DNA from: Sphingomonadales bacterium
Lineage (GTDB): Bacteria; Pseudomonadota; Alphaproteobacteria; Sphingomonadales; Sphingomonadaceae
Length of the DNA: 18,651 nt
Direction of reading: 5' to 3'
NCBI GenBank assembly: GCA_025360285.1
Contig: JANYCM010000217.1
Coordinates: forward strand, 1 to 18,651
Numbering within the stretch: position 1 is the first letter of the stretch; each line of letters opens with the position of its first letter. The position numbers and the translations under genes were made by a program. Positions 1-7,747 of the stretch are shown here, in pieces. Under the pieces are notes generated by a model. That model was not told the DNA's origin, searched no databases, and saw only the letters and a list, made by a program, of their open reading frames with translations.

Positions 1-693
1 GCACCCGCATCCTCAATGGGCACCACCAACGGCGCCAACAAGGGCCTGCGCGGCGAATTGACGATGCCGACCGGCTGGACTCTGGTGAACCCCGGTTCGG
101 CCTATGGGTTCCTGTACGCGGCTGGCGCCGCCGACACGACCGGTGCCATCGATCCCGAACGCCTCGACACGGTTGCGCAGCTGTGGGGCCCCGGCAACGG
201 CACCGCCAATGGCCTCGTCAATGTCAGCCCGACGGGCGGCAATTTCCTCGCCATCGATGCCGATCCGTCCTATGCGCCGCACCTGACCCAGGAATTGACA
301 GGGCTGACTACCGGCAAGACCTACAAGGTCAGCTTCGATTGGGCGGCGGCGCAGTTCCGCGTTTACAATGGCGCGGAATGGGGCGGCGCCACCTATGAAC
401 AGGTCCAGGTCGGCTTTGGCGGCCAGACCCAATCCACCAACACCGTCAACATCGCCTCGCACGGCTTTGCGCCCTGGACGCATGAGTCGTTCAGCTTCGT
501 TGCCAGCGGTGCCAGCCAGACGCTGTCATTCCTCGCCAACGGCGGCCCCGGTGGCCTGCCACCGGCGGTGCTGCTCGATGGCGTATCGGTGATGGCAGCG
601 GTGCCGGAACCCGCGACCTGGGCAATGCTGATCATCGGCTTCGGCCTGGTTGGCGCGGTTGCCCGCCGGCGTGCGACGGTGGTTGCTGCCTGA
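1..693 (+). CDS. PEP-CTERM sorting domain protein, 5' end outside window
   Basis: Probable secreted or surface protein with a C-terminal PEPxxWA-CTERM signal. This class is recognised by an exosortase that removes the C-terminal helix; no exosortase gene is visible here. The reading frame is open from base 1 to the TGA at 691-693. The first ATG in frame is at 16 (225 residues from there), but no signal peptide follows it, so the true start is very likely upstream of the window. The C-terminus reads VPEPATWAML, then a hydrophobic stretch, then ARRR, occupying about the last 30 residues. The body is Gly/Thr/Asn-rich with beta-type segments such as TYKVSFDWAAAQ and LLDGVSV. This recalls the jelly-roll carbohydrate-binding-like domains often found in PEP-CTERM proteins (DUF642-like), but that is only a resemblance. 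A terminator follows at 720-753. The PEP-CTERM assignment is firm; the substrate or role is unknown. Confidence 0.85.
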   Translation, partial: APASSMGTTNGANKGLRGELTMPTGWTLVNPGSAYGFLYAAGAADTTGAIDPERLDTVAQLWGPGNGTANGLVNVSPTGGNFLAIDADPSYAPHLTQELTGLTTGKTYKVSFDWAAAQFRVYNGAEWGGATYEQVQVGFGGQTQSTNTVNIASHGFAPWTHESFSFVASGASQTLSFLANGGPGGLPPAVLLDGVSVMAAVPEPATWAMLIIGFGLVGAVARRRATVVAA

Positions 694-719
694 TATCAGG
701 CACCGAATACTGACACGAC

Positions 720-753
720 ATGCCGGGCGGGGGGTAACCTCGCCCGGCATTTT
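720..753 (+). terminator. Rho-independent terminator after the first PEP-CTERM gene
   Basis: A perfect 10-bp GC-rich stem (ATGCCGGGCG at 720-729 pairing with CGCCCGGCAT at 741-750) encloses an 11-nt loop. It is followed on the plus strand by a short T run (751-753, then gctattt). It lies 26 bp after the plus-strand stop and just before the end of the convergent minus-strand peptidase gene. The minus-strand side lacks a T tract, so it is mainly a plus-strand terminator. Confidence 0.75.
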
Positions 754-754
754 G

Positions 755-2668
755 CTATTTGAGCAGGGTCGCCTGCCAGAAGGCCAGGGTCGCCAGAAAT
801 TGATAATCCTGGTTTTCTTTCTTGCGATAGCCATGGCCTTCGTTGGCCGCCAGAATGTGCCAGGCGGTGCCGCCATTGCCGCGCACCGCCGCCACCATCT
901 GCGCCGCTTCGGAAGGCGGCACCCGCGGATCATTGCCGCCGGTGACGACGAGCAGCGGGATGTGCAGTTCCCTGGCGTGGGTCAGCGGTGAAATCGCTGT
1001 CAGCTGAAGCCGCTGACCTGGATTGCGTTCATCGCCATATTCGATGCGGCGCAGATCACGCCGATAGCCCTGGGTGTTTTCCAGGAAGGTGACGAAGTTG
1101 GAAATGGCGACTGTGCATTGCGCCGCCTGCAACCTGTTGCCGAAGCGGATCGCCGAGGCATAGCACATATAGCCGCCATAGCTGCCGCCGGTGACGGCGA
1201 CATGGCCGGCATCGACATCGGCGCGGGCGGTCAGCGTATCGAGGACGGCGCCGATGTCCTTGACTGAATCCTCGCGCTTGTAGGGACCATTGTCGAGCCC
1301 GACGAAGCGCTTGCCATAGCCGGTGGAGCCGCGGACATTGGGGTAGAAGACGGCAAGACCAAGCTCGTTGATCAGGTAATTGCCGCGGCCCAGGAAGCCG
1401 GGCCGGGTCTGGCCTTCGGGGCCGCCATGGATATCGACGATCAAGGGTCGCTTGCCGGGGAAACGCGCCGGATCGGGGGTGTAGAGAAAGCCCGAAATAG
1501 CCTGGCCATCGAAGGATTTCACGGTGACCAGTTCGGGTTCGCGGTTGGCGGCGGGTTCCAGGCCGCCGGTTTCGGAATGGGTCCAGCGCGTGGCGAGCAG
1601 GGTCTTGGGATCGACACTCCAGGCGTCGGCCGGTGACCTGGCGCTGGCCAGCGAAAAGCCGATGTCCCCCCAGGGGGCAATCTCCAGCCCGGTGATGACA
1701 CCGGCGGGCAGGTTTACCGCGCGTGCCGTGCCGGTTTTCGGGTCGATCAGGCGCAGCTTTGACAGGCCTGCTTCGTTGGTGACGACGGCCAGGAAGCTGG
1801 CGTCCGGCGCGATATCAAAGGCTTCGACATCCCAGGCTGCGGGCGCCGGGGTAAGGGGCCGAAAGCCGTTCGTGGCATCGATCGTGCCCAGCCGGCGGAC
1901 ATCGCTACCGGTATCGCTTATCAGATAGATTATGCCATCAGCGCCATAGCGAGGATTTTCGAAGCTGGCATCGGAGCCAGGACGGTTGAGCCGGCTGAGC
2001 CGGCCAGTGGCAAGATCGACCTCGTAGAGATTACTGCGTTCGACCGAAAGGCCCTGCTCCACCAGTGCCTTGCCACCGCCCGGGGCAAAATCCCCGAACG
2101 ACCAACCGCCGCCCTGGACTTCGGCGAGCAGATGGTCGCTTTTCGGATCGGCGGGATTGACGAGATAGAGGTCGCTGTCCGTGCCGTTGCGCCGGCTGCT
2201 GGCATAGCCGATCGTCTTGCCATCGCGTGACCAGACGGGGCCGGTGTTGCGGCTCTTGCCGTCCGACAGCAGGTGCAGGCGGCCGGCATCGAGCGTGCAG
2301 ATCTGGAAGAACTCATCGCCGCCCTTGTCCTTGACGACGGCGATGGTGCTGCCATCAGGGGCAAACTGGCCGCCGGGCACTGGTTCGGCTTCGAAACTGA
2401 GCTGGGTGCGAGCACCGCCGGGCATGGCGACAAGATGCAATTGCGGGGCGTTGCCGAAGCGCGTCGCGATCAACATGCCATGGCTCTTGGGGTCCCAGCC
2501 CTGAAACGCCGCGGTGCGGTTTTCGAGATAGGGGCGGACCTTTTCGGCCAGCGCCGCGGGGATGGCGGGCACGCCTTCGGTGGTGATTGCGGCAGGCACG
2601 GGGACATTCTGGGCGATGGCCGGGGCGGCGGCGGTGCCAAACAGGACGGCGAGCAGAATCGGGCGCAT
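755..2668 (-). CDS. S9 family prolyl oligopeptidase-type serine peptidase, secreted
   Basis: Probable periplasmic dipeptidyl/acylaminoacyl peptidase with a beta-propeller lid and a C-terminal alpha/beta-hydrolase domain. From the ATG at 2666-2668 the protein has 637 residues. It starts with a signal peptide (MRPILLAVLFG, ending APAIAQ), and GGAG sits just upstream as ribosome binding site. The frame continues 21 codons further upstream, but that extension lacks these features. Residues about 60-370 contain repeated propeller-blade sequences (for example FAPDGSTIAVV and WSRDGKTIGYAS). The catalytic domain has the nucleophile motif GGSYGG (Ser about 496), the Asp motif GGNDPRVP (Asp about 580) and the His motif NEGHGY (His about 612), so the triad is complete. 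It is divergent from pabBC and convergent with the upstream PEP-CTERM gene. Family assignment is confident; the peptide substrate is not known. Confidence 0.93.
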   Translation of the reverse strand: MRPILLAVLFGTAAAPAIAQNVPVPAAITTEGVPAIPAALAEKVRPYLENRTAAFQGWDPKSHGMLIATRFGNAPQLHLVAMPGGARTQLSFEAEPVPGGQFAPDGSTIAVVKDKGGDEFFQICTLDAGRLHLLSDGKSRNTGPVWSRDGKTIGYASSRRNGTDSDLYLVNPADPKSDHLLAEVQGGGWSFGDFAPGGGKALVEQGLSVERSNLYEVDLATGRLSRLNRPGSDASFENPRYGADGIIYLISDTGSDVRRLGTIDATNGFRPLTPAPAAWDVEAFDIAPDASFLAVVTNEAGLSKLRLIDPKTGTARAVNLPAGVITGLEIAPWGDIGFSLASARSPADAWSVDPKTLLATRWTHSETGGLEPAANREPELVTVKSFDGQAISGFLYTPDPARFPGKRPLIVDIHGGPEGQTRPGFLGRGNYLINELGLAVFYPNVRGSTGYGKRFVGLDNGPYKREDSVKDIGAVLDTLTARADVDAGHVAVTGGSYGGYMCYASAIRFGNRLQAAQCTVAISNFVTFLENTQGYRRDLRRIEYGDERNPGQRLQLTAISPLTHARELHIPLLVVTGGNDPRVPPSEAAQMVAAVRGNGGTAWHILAANEGHGYRKKENQDYQFLATLAFWQATLLK

Positions 2669-2769
2669 AGGGGCTCCAGCGGTGACTATGGCTGATGTGT
2701 AGCGAGCAGGGCGGTCAAGGCAAAGCCGCACATATTTGCCGGGAGGGCCGCGCCCGCTAAGAGGCGACG

Positions 2770-4479
2770 GTGTTCGATCCCACCCGGCCTTTTGTTCTGC
2801 TCGATGACGTGGCCGCCGGTCGGGGGCGGCTGTTCACCGGGGTGATAGAGGCTGTTGATGCCGAAACGCCGGCGGCGGTGGCCGGCGCCCTGGACCGGCT
2901 GCGTGCATCGGGTCCGTGGGCGGGTTTCATCGGCTTTGAAGCGGGCTATGCGCTGGAGGCTGCGTTGCCGCGCCGCGAACCGCCGCCTGGGGAACCCTTG
3001 CTGTGGTTCGGGCGGTTTGCACGGGACGAGGCGGTAGATGCGGCGGCGCTGCTCGGGGCTGGGCCCGCACAATTTGGTGCTGTGCAGCCGGGCCTGACCG
3101 AGGCCAATCATGCCGAATGGCTGGCGCAGGTGCAGGCGCTGATCGCAGCGGGCGACATTTATCAGGCGAACCTGACCTTCAACGCGGCCGTCGCCGTCGG
3201 CGGCCACCCGGTACACCTTTATGCCCGGCTGCGCGCCGGATCGCGGGCGCCTTATGGGGCCTTGCTGTTCACCGGTGCGCTCTGGGTGCTGAGTTTTTCG
3301 CCGGAGCTGTTCTTTCGTCTGGAGGGCCGGCGACTGACGGCGCGGCCGATGAAGGGTACGGCGGCGCGCGGCGGGGATGCGGCCGAGGATGCGGCGCGGG
3401 CGGCGGCATTGCAGGCGGACCCCAAGAACCGCGCCGAAAATCTGATGATTACCGATCTGTTGCGCAATGATCTGTCGCGGGTCGGCAGCGATGTCGCGGT
3501 GCCGGCACTGTTTGCCATCGAAACCTATCCCACGGTGTTGCAGATGACATCGACCGTCGCCGCGACAGCCAACCCCGGCATAACGGCGGCCGATGTGCTG
3601 ATGCGGCTGTTCCCGTGCGGCTCGGTCACCGGCGCGCCGAAAATCCGCGCGATGCAGGTGATTGCCGATGTGGAGCCAGCCCCGCGCGGCGTTTATACCG
3701 GGAGCATCGGTGCCATCGCGGCGAACCGCGATGCGGTGTTCAACGTCGCCATCCGTACTTTGGTGATGGCGCCGGGGGCGACGCAGGCGCGGCTGGGGCT
3801 GGGCAGCGGCATTGTCGCCGACAGCGACGCGGCGGCGGAATGGGCGGAATGCCTCGCCAAGGCGGCGTTCCTGACCCGGCGCGGTCCACCCGACCTGATC
3901 GAGACGATGCGCTGTGCGGCCGGTGTGCTACCCGATCTGGAGCGGCATCTGGCGCGGCTGGCGGGGAGTGCGGCGTTTCTGGGGTTGGCCTTTGATGCCG
4001 GCGCGGCACGGGCGATGCTGGCGGACGCGACAGCGGGTTTTACCGGCCGTGTGCGCCTGCTGGCCAGTCCGGCGGGCGGCCTGGCGGTGCAATGTTCGCC
4101 GTTGCCGGTAGTGCCCGACCGCCCGGTGATGGTGGCGCTGGCCGCACTGCCGGTCGCCGCCGATGACTGGCGGCTGCGCCACAAGACCAGCGACCGGGGT
4201 TTTTACGATGCGGCGCGCGCGGCGGCGGGGGCGTTCGAGGTGGTGTTCGTACGGCCCGACGGGGCGGTGATCGAAGGCAGCTTCACCACCATCTTTGTTG
4301 AGCGCGATGGTGTGTTGCTGACTCCGCCGGCCACGCTTGGCCTGTTACCGGGCGTATTGCGAGCGCGGCTGATTGCCGAGGGGCGAGCGGCCGAGGCACA
4401 GCTGATGGTTGCCGATCTGGCCGGGGGCTTTCTGATCGGCAATGCTCTGCGCGGCCTGGTGAGGGCAGTGTTGGCCTGA
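2770..4479 (+). CDS. pabB: Fused aminodeoxychorismate synthase component I / 4-amino-4-deoxychorismate lyase (PabB-PabC)
   Basis: Bifunctional folate-pathway enzyme of 569 residues. The N-terminal part converts chorismate to 4-amino-4-deoxychorismate using ammonia from a PabA partner, which is not in this window. The C-terminal part eliminates pyruvate to give p-aminobenzoate. The start is a GTG preceded by GAGG five bases upstream. Chorismate-enzyme motifs visible are IYQANLTF (about 130), RPMKGTAAR (Lys195), the DPKNRAENLMITDLLRNDLS region (217-236), CGSVTGAPK (283-291) and GSGIVADS (345-352). A Lys in the P-x-K-G-T motif is the established marker of PabB; TrpE has Ala there. From about residue 370 a class IV aminotransferase fold follows, with the likely PLP lysine in RHKTSDRG (Lys472) and the Glu of the IEGSFTTIF motif (Glu502). 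It is convergent with a PEP-CTERM gene 51 bp away. Confidence 0.95.
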   Translation: MFDPTRPFVLLDDVAAGRGRLFTGVIEAVDAETPAAVAGALDRLRASGPWAGFIGFEAGYALEAALPRREPPPGEPLLWFGRFARDEAVDAAALLGAGPAQFGAVQPGLTEANHAEWLAQVQALIAAGDIYQANLTFNAAVAVGGHPVHLYARLRAGSRAPYGALLFTGALWVLSFSPELFFRLEGRRLTARPMKGTAARGGDAAEDAARAAALQADPKNRAENLMITDLLRNDLSRVGSDVAVPALFAIETYPTVLQMTSTVAATANPGITAADVLMRLFPCGSVTGAPKIRAMQVIADVEPAPRGVYTGSIGAIAANRDAVFNVAIRTLVMAPGATQARLGLGSGIVADSDAAAEWAECLAKAAFLTRRGPPDLIETMRCAAGVLPDLERHLARLAGSAAFLGLAFDAGAARAMLADATAGFTGRVRLLASPAGGLAVQCSPLPVVPDRPVMVALAALPVAADDWRLRHKTSDRGFYDAARAAAGAFEVVFVRPDGAVIEGSFTTIFVERDGVLLTPPATLGLLPGVLRARLIAEGRAAEAQLMVADLAGGFLIGNALRGLVRAVLA

Positions 4480-4530
4480 AGGGCCAAGCGCCGGCTCGCC
4501 GCAGGGCAGCATCAGGAAGGCAGGGTAGCG

Positions 4531-5094
4531 TCAGGCAGTCAGGGCGGCCCGGCGGCGCTGCACGGCACCGGCAACGCCGAAGCCGGTGACCAGCAGTGCC
4601 CAGCTTGCCGGTTCCGGAACGCCCGGTGTCGTGGTGATCGTCCAGTTCGCCGTGACGCTGTTGGTATAGCCCGATTCGGATTCGAAATTGCCGGTATCAA
4701 CCGAGCCATTGCTGGTGCGGCTGGAATAGATATAGCCCGGACCGGCGAGGCGGCTGATGTTGAAGCCCCATTTCGCAATGTTGCCATTGGCATCGGTTTC
4801 GAACGAAAAGCCATTGGCAAAGCCCGTGACATTGGTCAGCGTTTGCACCCCGTCGGAAAAGCTGAAGGACAGCGGGCTGCCATAATAGAAGCTGTTGGAT
4901 GCGATCGGCGTCGCCAGGACGACGGTGCCGGTAATGCGATCGGATGTCGTGTACGGGTTGCTGAGATAGGTGTTGAAATGATCGAAAGCGAGGCCGGTAT
5001 AGTGCATCGTCGTCGCGGCGCTGGCGGCACCTGCGGTCAGGACGAATACCGAGAGACACAGGCCAGCGACGCCACGCACATATTTCACGATCAT
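4531..5094 (-). CDS. PEP-CTERM sorting domain protein
   Basis: Predicted exported protein of 187 residues, from the ATG at 5092-5094. The start is supported by GGGGAG six bases upstream and by a classic signal peptide (MIVKYVRGVAGLCLSVFVLT, cleavage probably after AGAASA). The frame extends 25 codons further upstream, but that part runs through the predicted promoter. The mature part is Ser/Thr/Asn/Tyr-rich and predicted beta, with no domain I recognise. The C-terminus carries VPEPASWALL, a hydrophobic helix and QRRR within the last 29 residues, the PEPxxWA-CTERM form. Gene ends converge with pabBC; the 51 bp between them contain no clear terminator. The role is probably cell-surface or matrix related, by family only. 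Confidence 0.88.
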   Translation of the reverse strand: MIVKYVRGVAGLCLSVFVLTAGAASAATTMHYTGLAFDHFNTYLSNPYTTSDRITGTVVLATPIASNSFYYGSPLSFSFSDGVQTLTNVTGFANGFSFETDANGNIAKWGFNISRLAGPGYIYSSRTSNGSVDTGNFESESGYTNSVTANWTITTTPGVPEPASWALLVTGFGVAGAVQRRRAALTA

Positions 5095-5116
5095 TGAAAC
5101 TCCCCTGACCAAAAAT

Positions 5117-5145
5117 TTAATATGGGAAAAATGTTGTTGTATCAA
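5117..5145 (-). promoter_or_regulatory. Sigma70-like promoter for the PEP-CTERM gene at 4531-5094
   Basis: On the minus strand, TTGATA (5145-5140) is followed by a 17-bp spacer and TATTAA (5122-5117). The -35 matches 5 of 6 consensus bases and the -10 matches 4 of 6. The stretch is much more AT-rich than its surroundings. Initiation near 5110 would give a leader of about 16 nt carrying GGGGAG. Confidence 0.55.
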
Positions 5146-5228
5146 GGCGCGATGCCGCTCGCCAGACACCGAGGTTGCACTGCACCACCACTGCCGCCTA
5201 AACGGTGCCGACTTGCCAAGGATCGATC

Positions 5229-6431
5229 ATGCCCCGTCTGTCTGCCGCCATTCAGCGCATCAACCCCAGCCCGACCATCGCTGTCACCAACAAGGCGGCG
5301 GAATTGAAGGCGGCTGGCCGCGACATCATCGGGTTGGGTGCGGGCGAGCCGGATTTCGACACGCCGGATTTCGTCAAGGAGGCGGCGATCGAGGCGATCC
5401 GCAAGGGCCAGACCAAATATACCGCCGTTGATGGCACGCCCGAGCTGAAAAAGGCCATCCAGGCCAAGTTCAAGCGCGATAACCACCTCGACTATGGCCT
5501 TGACCAGATCACCGTGAACACCGGCGGCAAGCAGACGATCTTCAACGCGTTGCTGGCGACGCTCGATCCGGGCGACGAGGTGGTTATTCCAGCGCCCTAT
5601 TGGGTCAGCTATCCCGATATCGTGCAATATACGGGTGCGACGCCGGTGATCGTCAATTGCACCATCGATGATGGTTTCAAGCTGACACCCGCCAAACTGG
5701 CTGCCGCCATCACGCCGAAGACCAAATGGCTGATCTTCAATTCGCCGTCGAACCCGACCGGCGCGGCATACTCTCGCGCCGAACTGAAGGCGTTGACCGA
5801 CGTCTTGATGCAGCACCCGCAGGTGATGATCCTCGCCGACGATATGTACGAACATATCGTCTATGACGGCTTCGAATTCACCACGGTCGCCGAGGTTGAA
5901 CCCGGCCTGTATGACCGTACTCTGACAGTCAATGGTGCCTCAAAGGCCTATGCGATGACGGGTTGGCGGATCGGCTTTGCCGGCGGACCACAATGGTTGA
6001 TCAAGGCGATGGCCAAGCTGCAATCGCAATCGACATCGAACCCGTGTTCGATTTCGATGGCGGCGACGGTGGCGGCCTTGAATGGCGACCAATCATTTTT
6101 GCAGGATCGCAATGCCGCGTTCGTGAAGCGGCGCGACCTGGTCGTGTCGATGCTCAACCAGACGCCGGGGCTGCGCTGCCCACGGCCGGAAGGGGCATTC
6201 TATGTCTATCCCGATTGCGCCGGGTTGATCGGCAAAACGACGCCGGGCGGCACGGTGCTTGTCGATGACGAGGCGGTGGCGGCCTATCTGCTGGAGGCCG
6301 AGGGCGTCGCCGTGGTCCACGGCGCGGCGTTCGGCGGGTCGCCGGCGTTCCGGATTTCCTATGCGACGTCGGATGCGCTGCTGCTGGATGCCTGCACGCG
6401 GATTCAGCGAGCGGTGGGGAATTTGCGGTAG
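5229..6431 (+). CDS. aatA: Aspartate aminotransferase, class I PLP-dependent (AatA type)
   Basis: Cytosolic transaminase interconverting aspartate/2-oxoglutarate and oxaloacetate/glutamate. Some members of this subgroup also transaminate prephenate, and that cannot be decided here. The ATG at 5229 is preceded by AAGGA six bases upstream and gives 400 residues, the usual family length; an in-frame GTG at 5205 is less likely. Landmarks are GLGAGEPDFDTPDF near residue 36, KYTAVDGTPELKKAI (63-77), the NPTG motif with Asn175, ADDMYEHI with the Asp that contacts the pyridine nitrogen (about 204), SKAYAMTGWR with the PLP lysine Lys239, and FRISYATS with the substrate-carboxylate Arg375. Its overall wording is very close to rhizobial AatA as I remember it. 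It diverges from the PEP-CTERM gene on its left. Its stop lies 2 bp from the stop of the convergent DUF445 gene, with no terminator between. Confidence 0.95.
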   Translation: MPRLSAAIQRINPSPTIAVTNKAAELKAAGRDIIGLGAGEPDFDTPDFVKEAAIEAIRKGQTKYTAVDGTPELKKAIQAKFKRDNHLDYGLDQITVNTGGKQTIFNALLATLDPGDEVVIPAPYWVSYPDIVQYTGATPVIVNCTIDDGFKLTPAKLAAAITPKTKWLIFNSPSNPTGAAYSRAELKALTDVLMQHPQVMILADDMYEHIVYDGFEFTTVAEVEPGLYDRTLTVNGASKAYAMTGWRIGFAGGPQWLIKAMAKLQSQSTSNPCSISMAATVAALNGDQSFLQDRNAAFVKRRDLVVSMLNQTPGLRCPRPEGAFYVYPDCAGLIGKTTPGGTVLVDDEAVAAYLLEAEGVAVVHGAAFGGSPAFRISYATSDALLLDACTRIQRAVGNLR

Positions 6432-6433
6432 TT

Positions 6434-7747
6434 TTACAGGGCGCCTGCAACCGCGTGGATGGCAAGGCCCACGGTGCCGCCGATCACCGTGCCGTTGATG
6501 CGAATGAACTGCAGATCGCGGCCCACGGCGGTTTCCAGCTTTTCGGTGACCGTGCCAGCATCCCAGCCGCGCACCGTATCGCTGACCAGTGAGACAATCG
6601 CATCGCCATAATCATTGACGAGGCCGATGGCGCTGCGGCGCAGATGCAGGTTGATCGCAGCACGCAGAGGTGCATCGGCTTCAAGCCGCTGGCCGAGTGC
6701 CTTCATGGCGATGCCCAGCTTACCGCCGCCGGCCGGAACCGGGCCGGACAGGCTGGTGACCAGGCTGGCGCGGGCGCCATCCCACAGGCCGGTCAGCGAC
6801 TGAGCCAGCGCCGGATTGGCGATGAGATCATCTTTAAGCGCTTCGACGACCGCCTGGCTCTCCGGAAAATGCCGCAGATCGAACGCCCAGGTGCGCAGCG
6901 CCTCGACAATGCGGCGCCGCAACGGGTGATCGGGATCATGCCCCATGTCCCATAGCAGGCGGCGCAGGCCGTCGATCAGCGATTCCGAAACGCTGGCATC
7001 GACATTCACGAGGCGCAGCAGCCAGTTGGTACGATCGGCGACCATACCGCGGATGGTCGATTCCTGATCATCAAGGGTGCGCAGGCCCCAGGCGATGGCG
7101 CTGTCGATCAGCGCTTCATGGCGGTTGCGGTCGAGCGTCGTATCGATGGCATCGGCGATGATCGGTGACAAAGCGAGCGCGCGCAATTGTTCGGTGGCGG
7201 TGTCGCGCACCAGATCACCAATGGCCTGGTGATCAAGCGCTTCGATCAGCCGGGCGACGAGGGGGCCAAGACCGCGTCGCCGGCCCGGTGTGGCGGGGCG
7301 ATCGGCCATAAGCCAGCGGGCGATGGCGGCGGCAAGATCGATATCCTCGAGTCGCCGGGCGACGACAGCGGGGGTGAGGAAGTTATCCTTCAGAAACTGC
7401 GCCAGGCTGTCGCCGATACGGTCCTTGTTGGCCGGGATGATGGCGGTGTGTGGAATCGGCAGGCCGAGCGGGTGGCGGAACAGCGCCGTGACCGCGAACC
7501 AGTCCGCCAGCCCGCCGACCATCGCTGCTTCGGCAAAGGCCTGCACCCAGGGCAGGGCGGGGTGGGCGCCGCGCCAGTAAAGCGTCGCGACAAAGACCAG
7601 CACCATCGCCAGCAGAAGCAGGGTGGCGGCGAGGCGCATCCGATGAAAGGGCGTCGCCGGCAGCGTGAAAGGGCTTGCGAGTTTCAGACCAGGATCACTC
7701 CGCCGGCTGGACCGCCGGTGGTGCAGATTTGGGCGCGCTTTCGCCAT
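6434..7747 (-). CDS. DUF445 family membrane-anchored protein
   Basis: Protein of up to 437 residues belonging to DUF445, whose function is not established. A transmembrane helix lies at about residues 38-58 (MRLAATLLLLAMVLVFVATL). After it comes the family's conserved N-terminal block, AEAAMVGGLADWFAVTALF, continuing with HPLGLPIPHTAIIP and KDRIGDSLAQFL. The C-terminus (FIRINGTVIGGTVGLAIH) is also conserved and hydrophobic, and may form a second membrane segment. The start is uncertain. The ATG at 7747 has no Shine-Dalgarno sequence and lies inside the 3' end of the RND permease gene, overlapping it by 53 bp. The internal ATG at 7639 would remove residues that, from memory, precede the helix in relatives. 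The overlap and shared strand suggest translational coupling as the last gene of the efflux group. Any functional link to efflux is inference. Confidence 0.88.
   Translation of the reverse strand: MAKARPNLHHRRSSRRSDPGLKLASPFTLPATPFHRMRLAATLLLLAMVLVFVATLYWRGAHPALPWVQAFAEAAMVGGLADWFAVTALFRHPLGLPIPHTAIIPANKDRIGDSLAQFLKDNFLTPAVVARRLEDIDLAAAIARWLMADRPATPGRRRGLGPLVARLIEALDHQAIGDLVRDTATEQLRALALSPIIADAIDTTLDRNRHEALIDSAIAWGLRTLDDQESTIRGMVADRTNWLLRLVNVDASVSESLIDGLRRLLWDMGHDPDHPLRRRIVEALRTWAFDLRHFPESQAVVEALKDDLIANPALAQSLTGLWDGARASLVTSLSGPVPAGGGKLGIAMKALGQRLEADAPLRAAINLHLRRSAIGLVNDYGDAIVSLVSDTVRGWDAGTVTEKLETAVGRDLQFIRINGTVIGGTVGLAIHAVAGAL

Noticed and set aside
2686..3216. 176-codon minus-strand frame opposite the start of pabBC
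   Set aside because: Arg/Gln/Pro-rich shadow of the pabBC coding strand with no motif or ribosome binding site.
5175..5204. Possible aatA promoter, TTGCAC then CTAAAC at 17 bp
   Set aside because: The -10 match is too poor in GC-rich sequence to be called.
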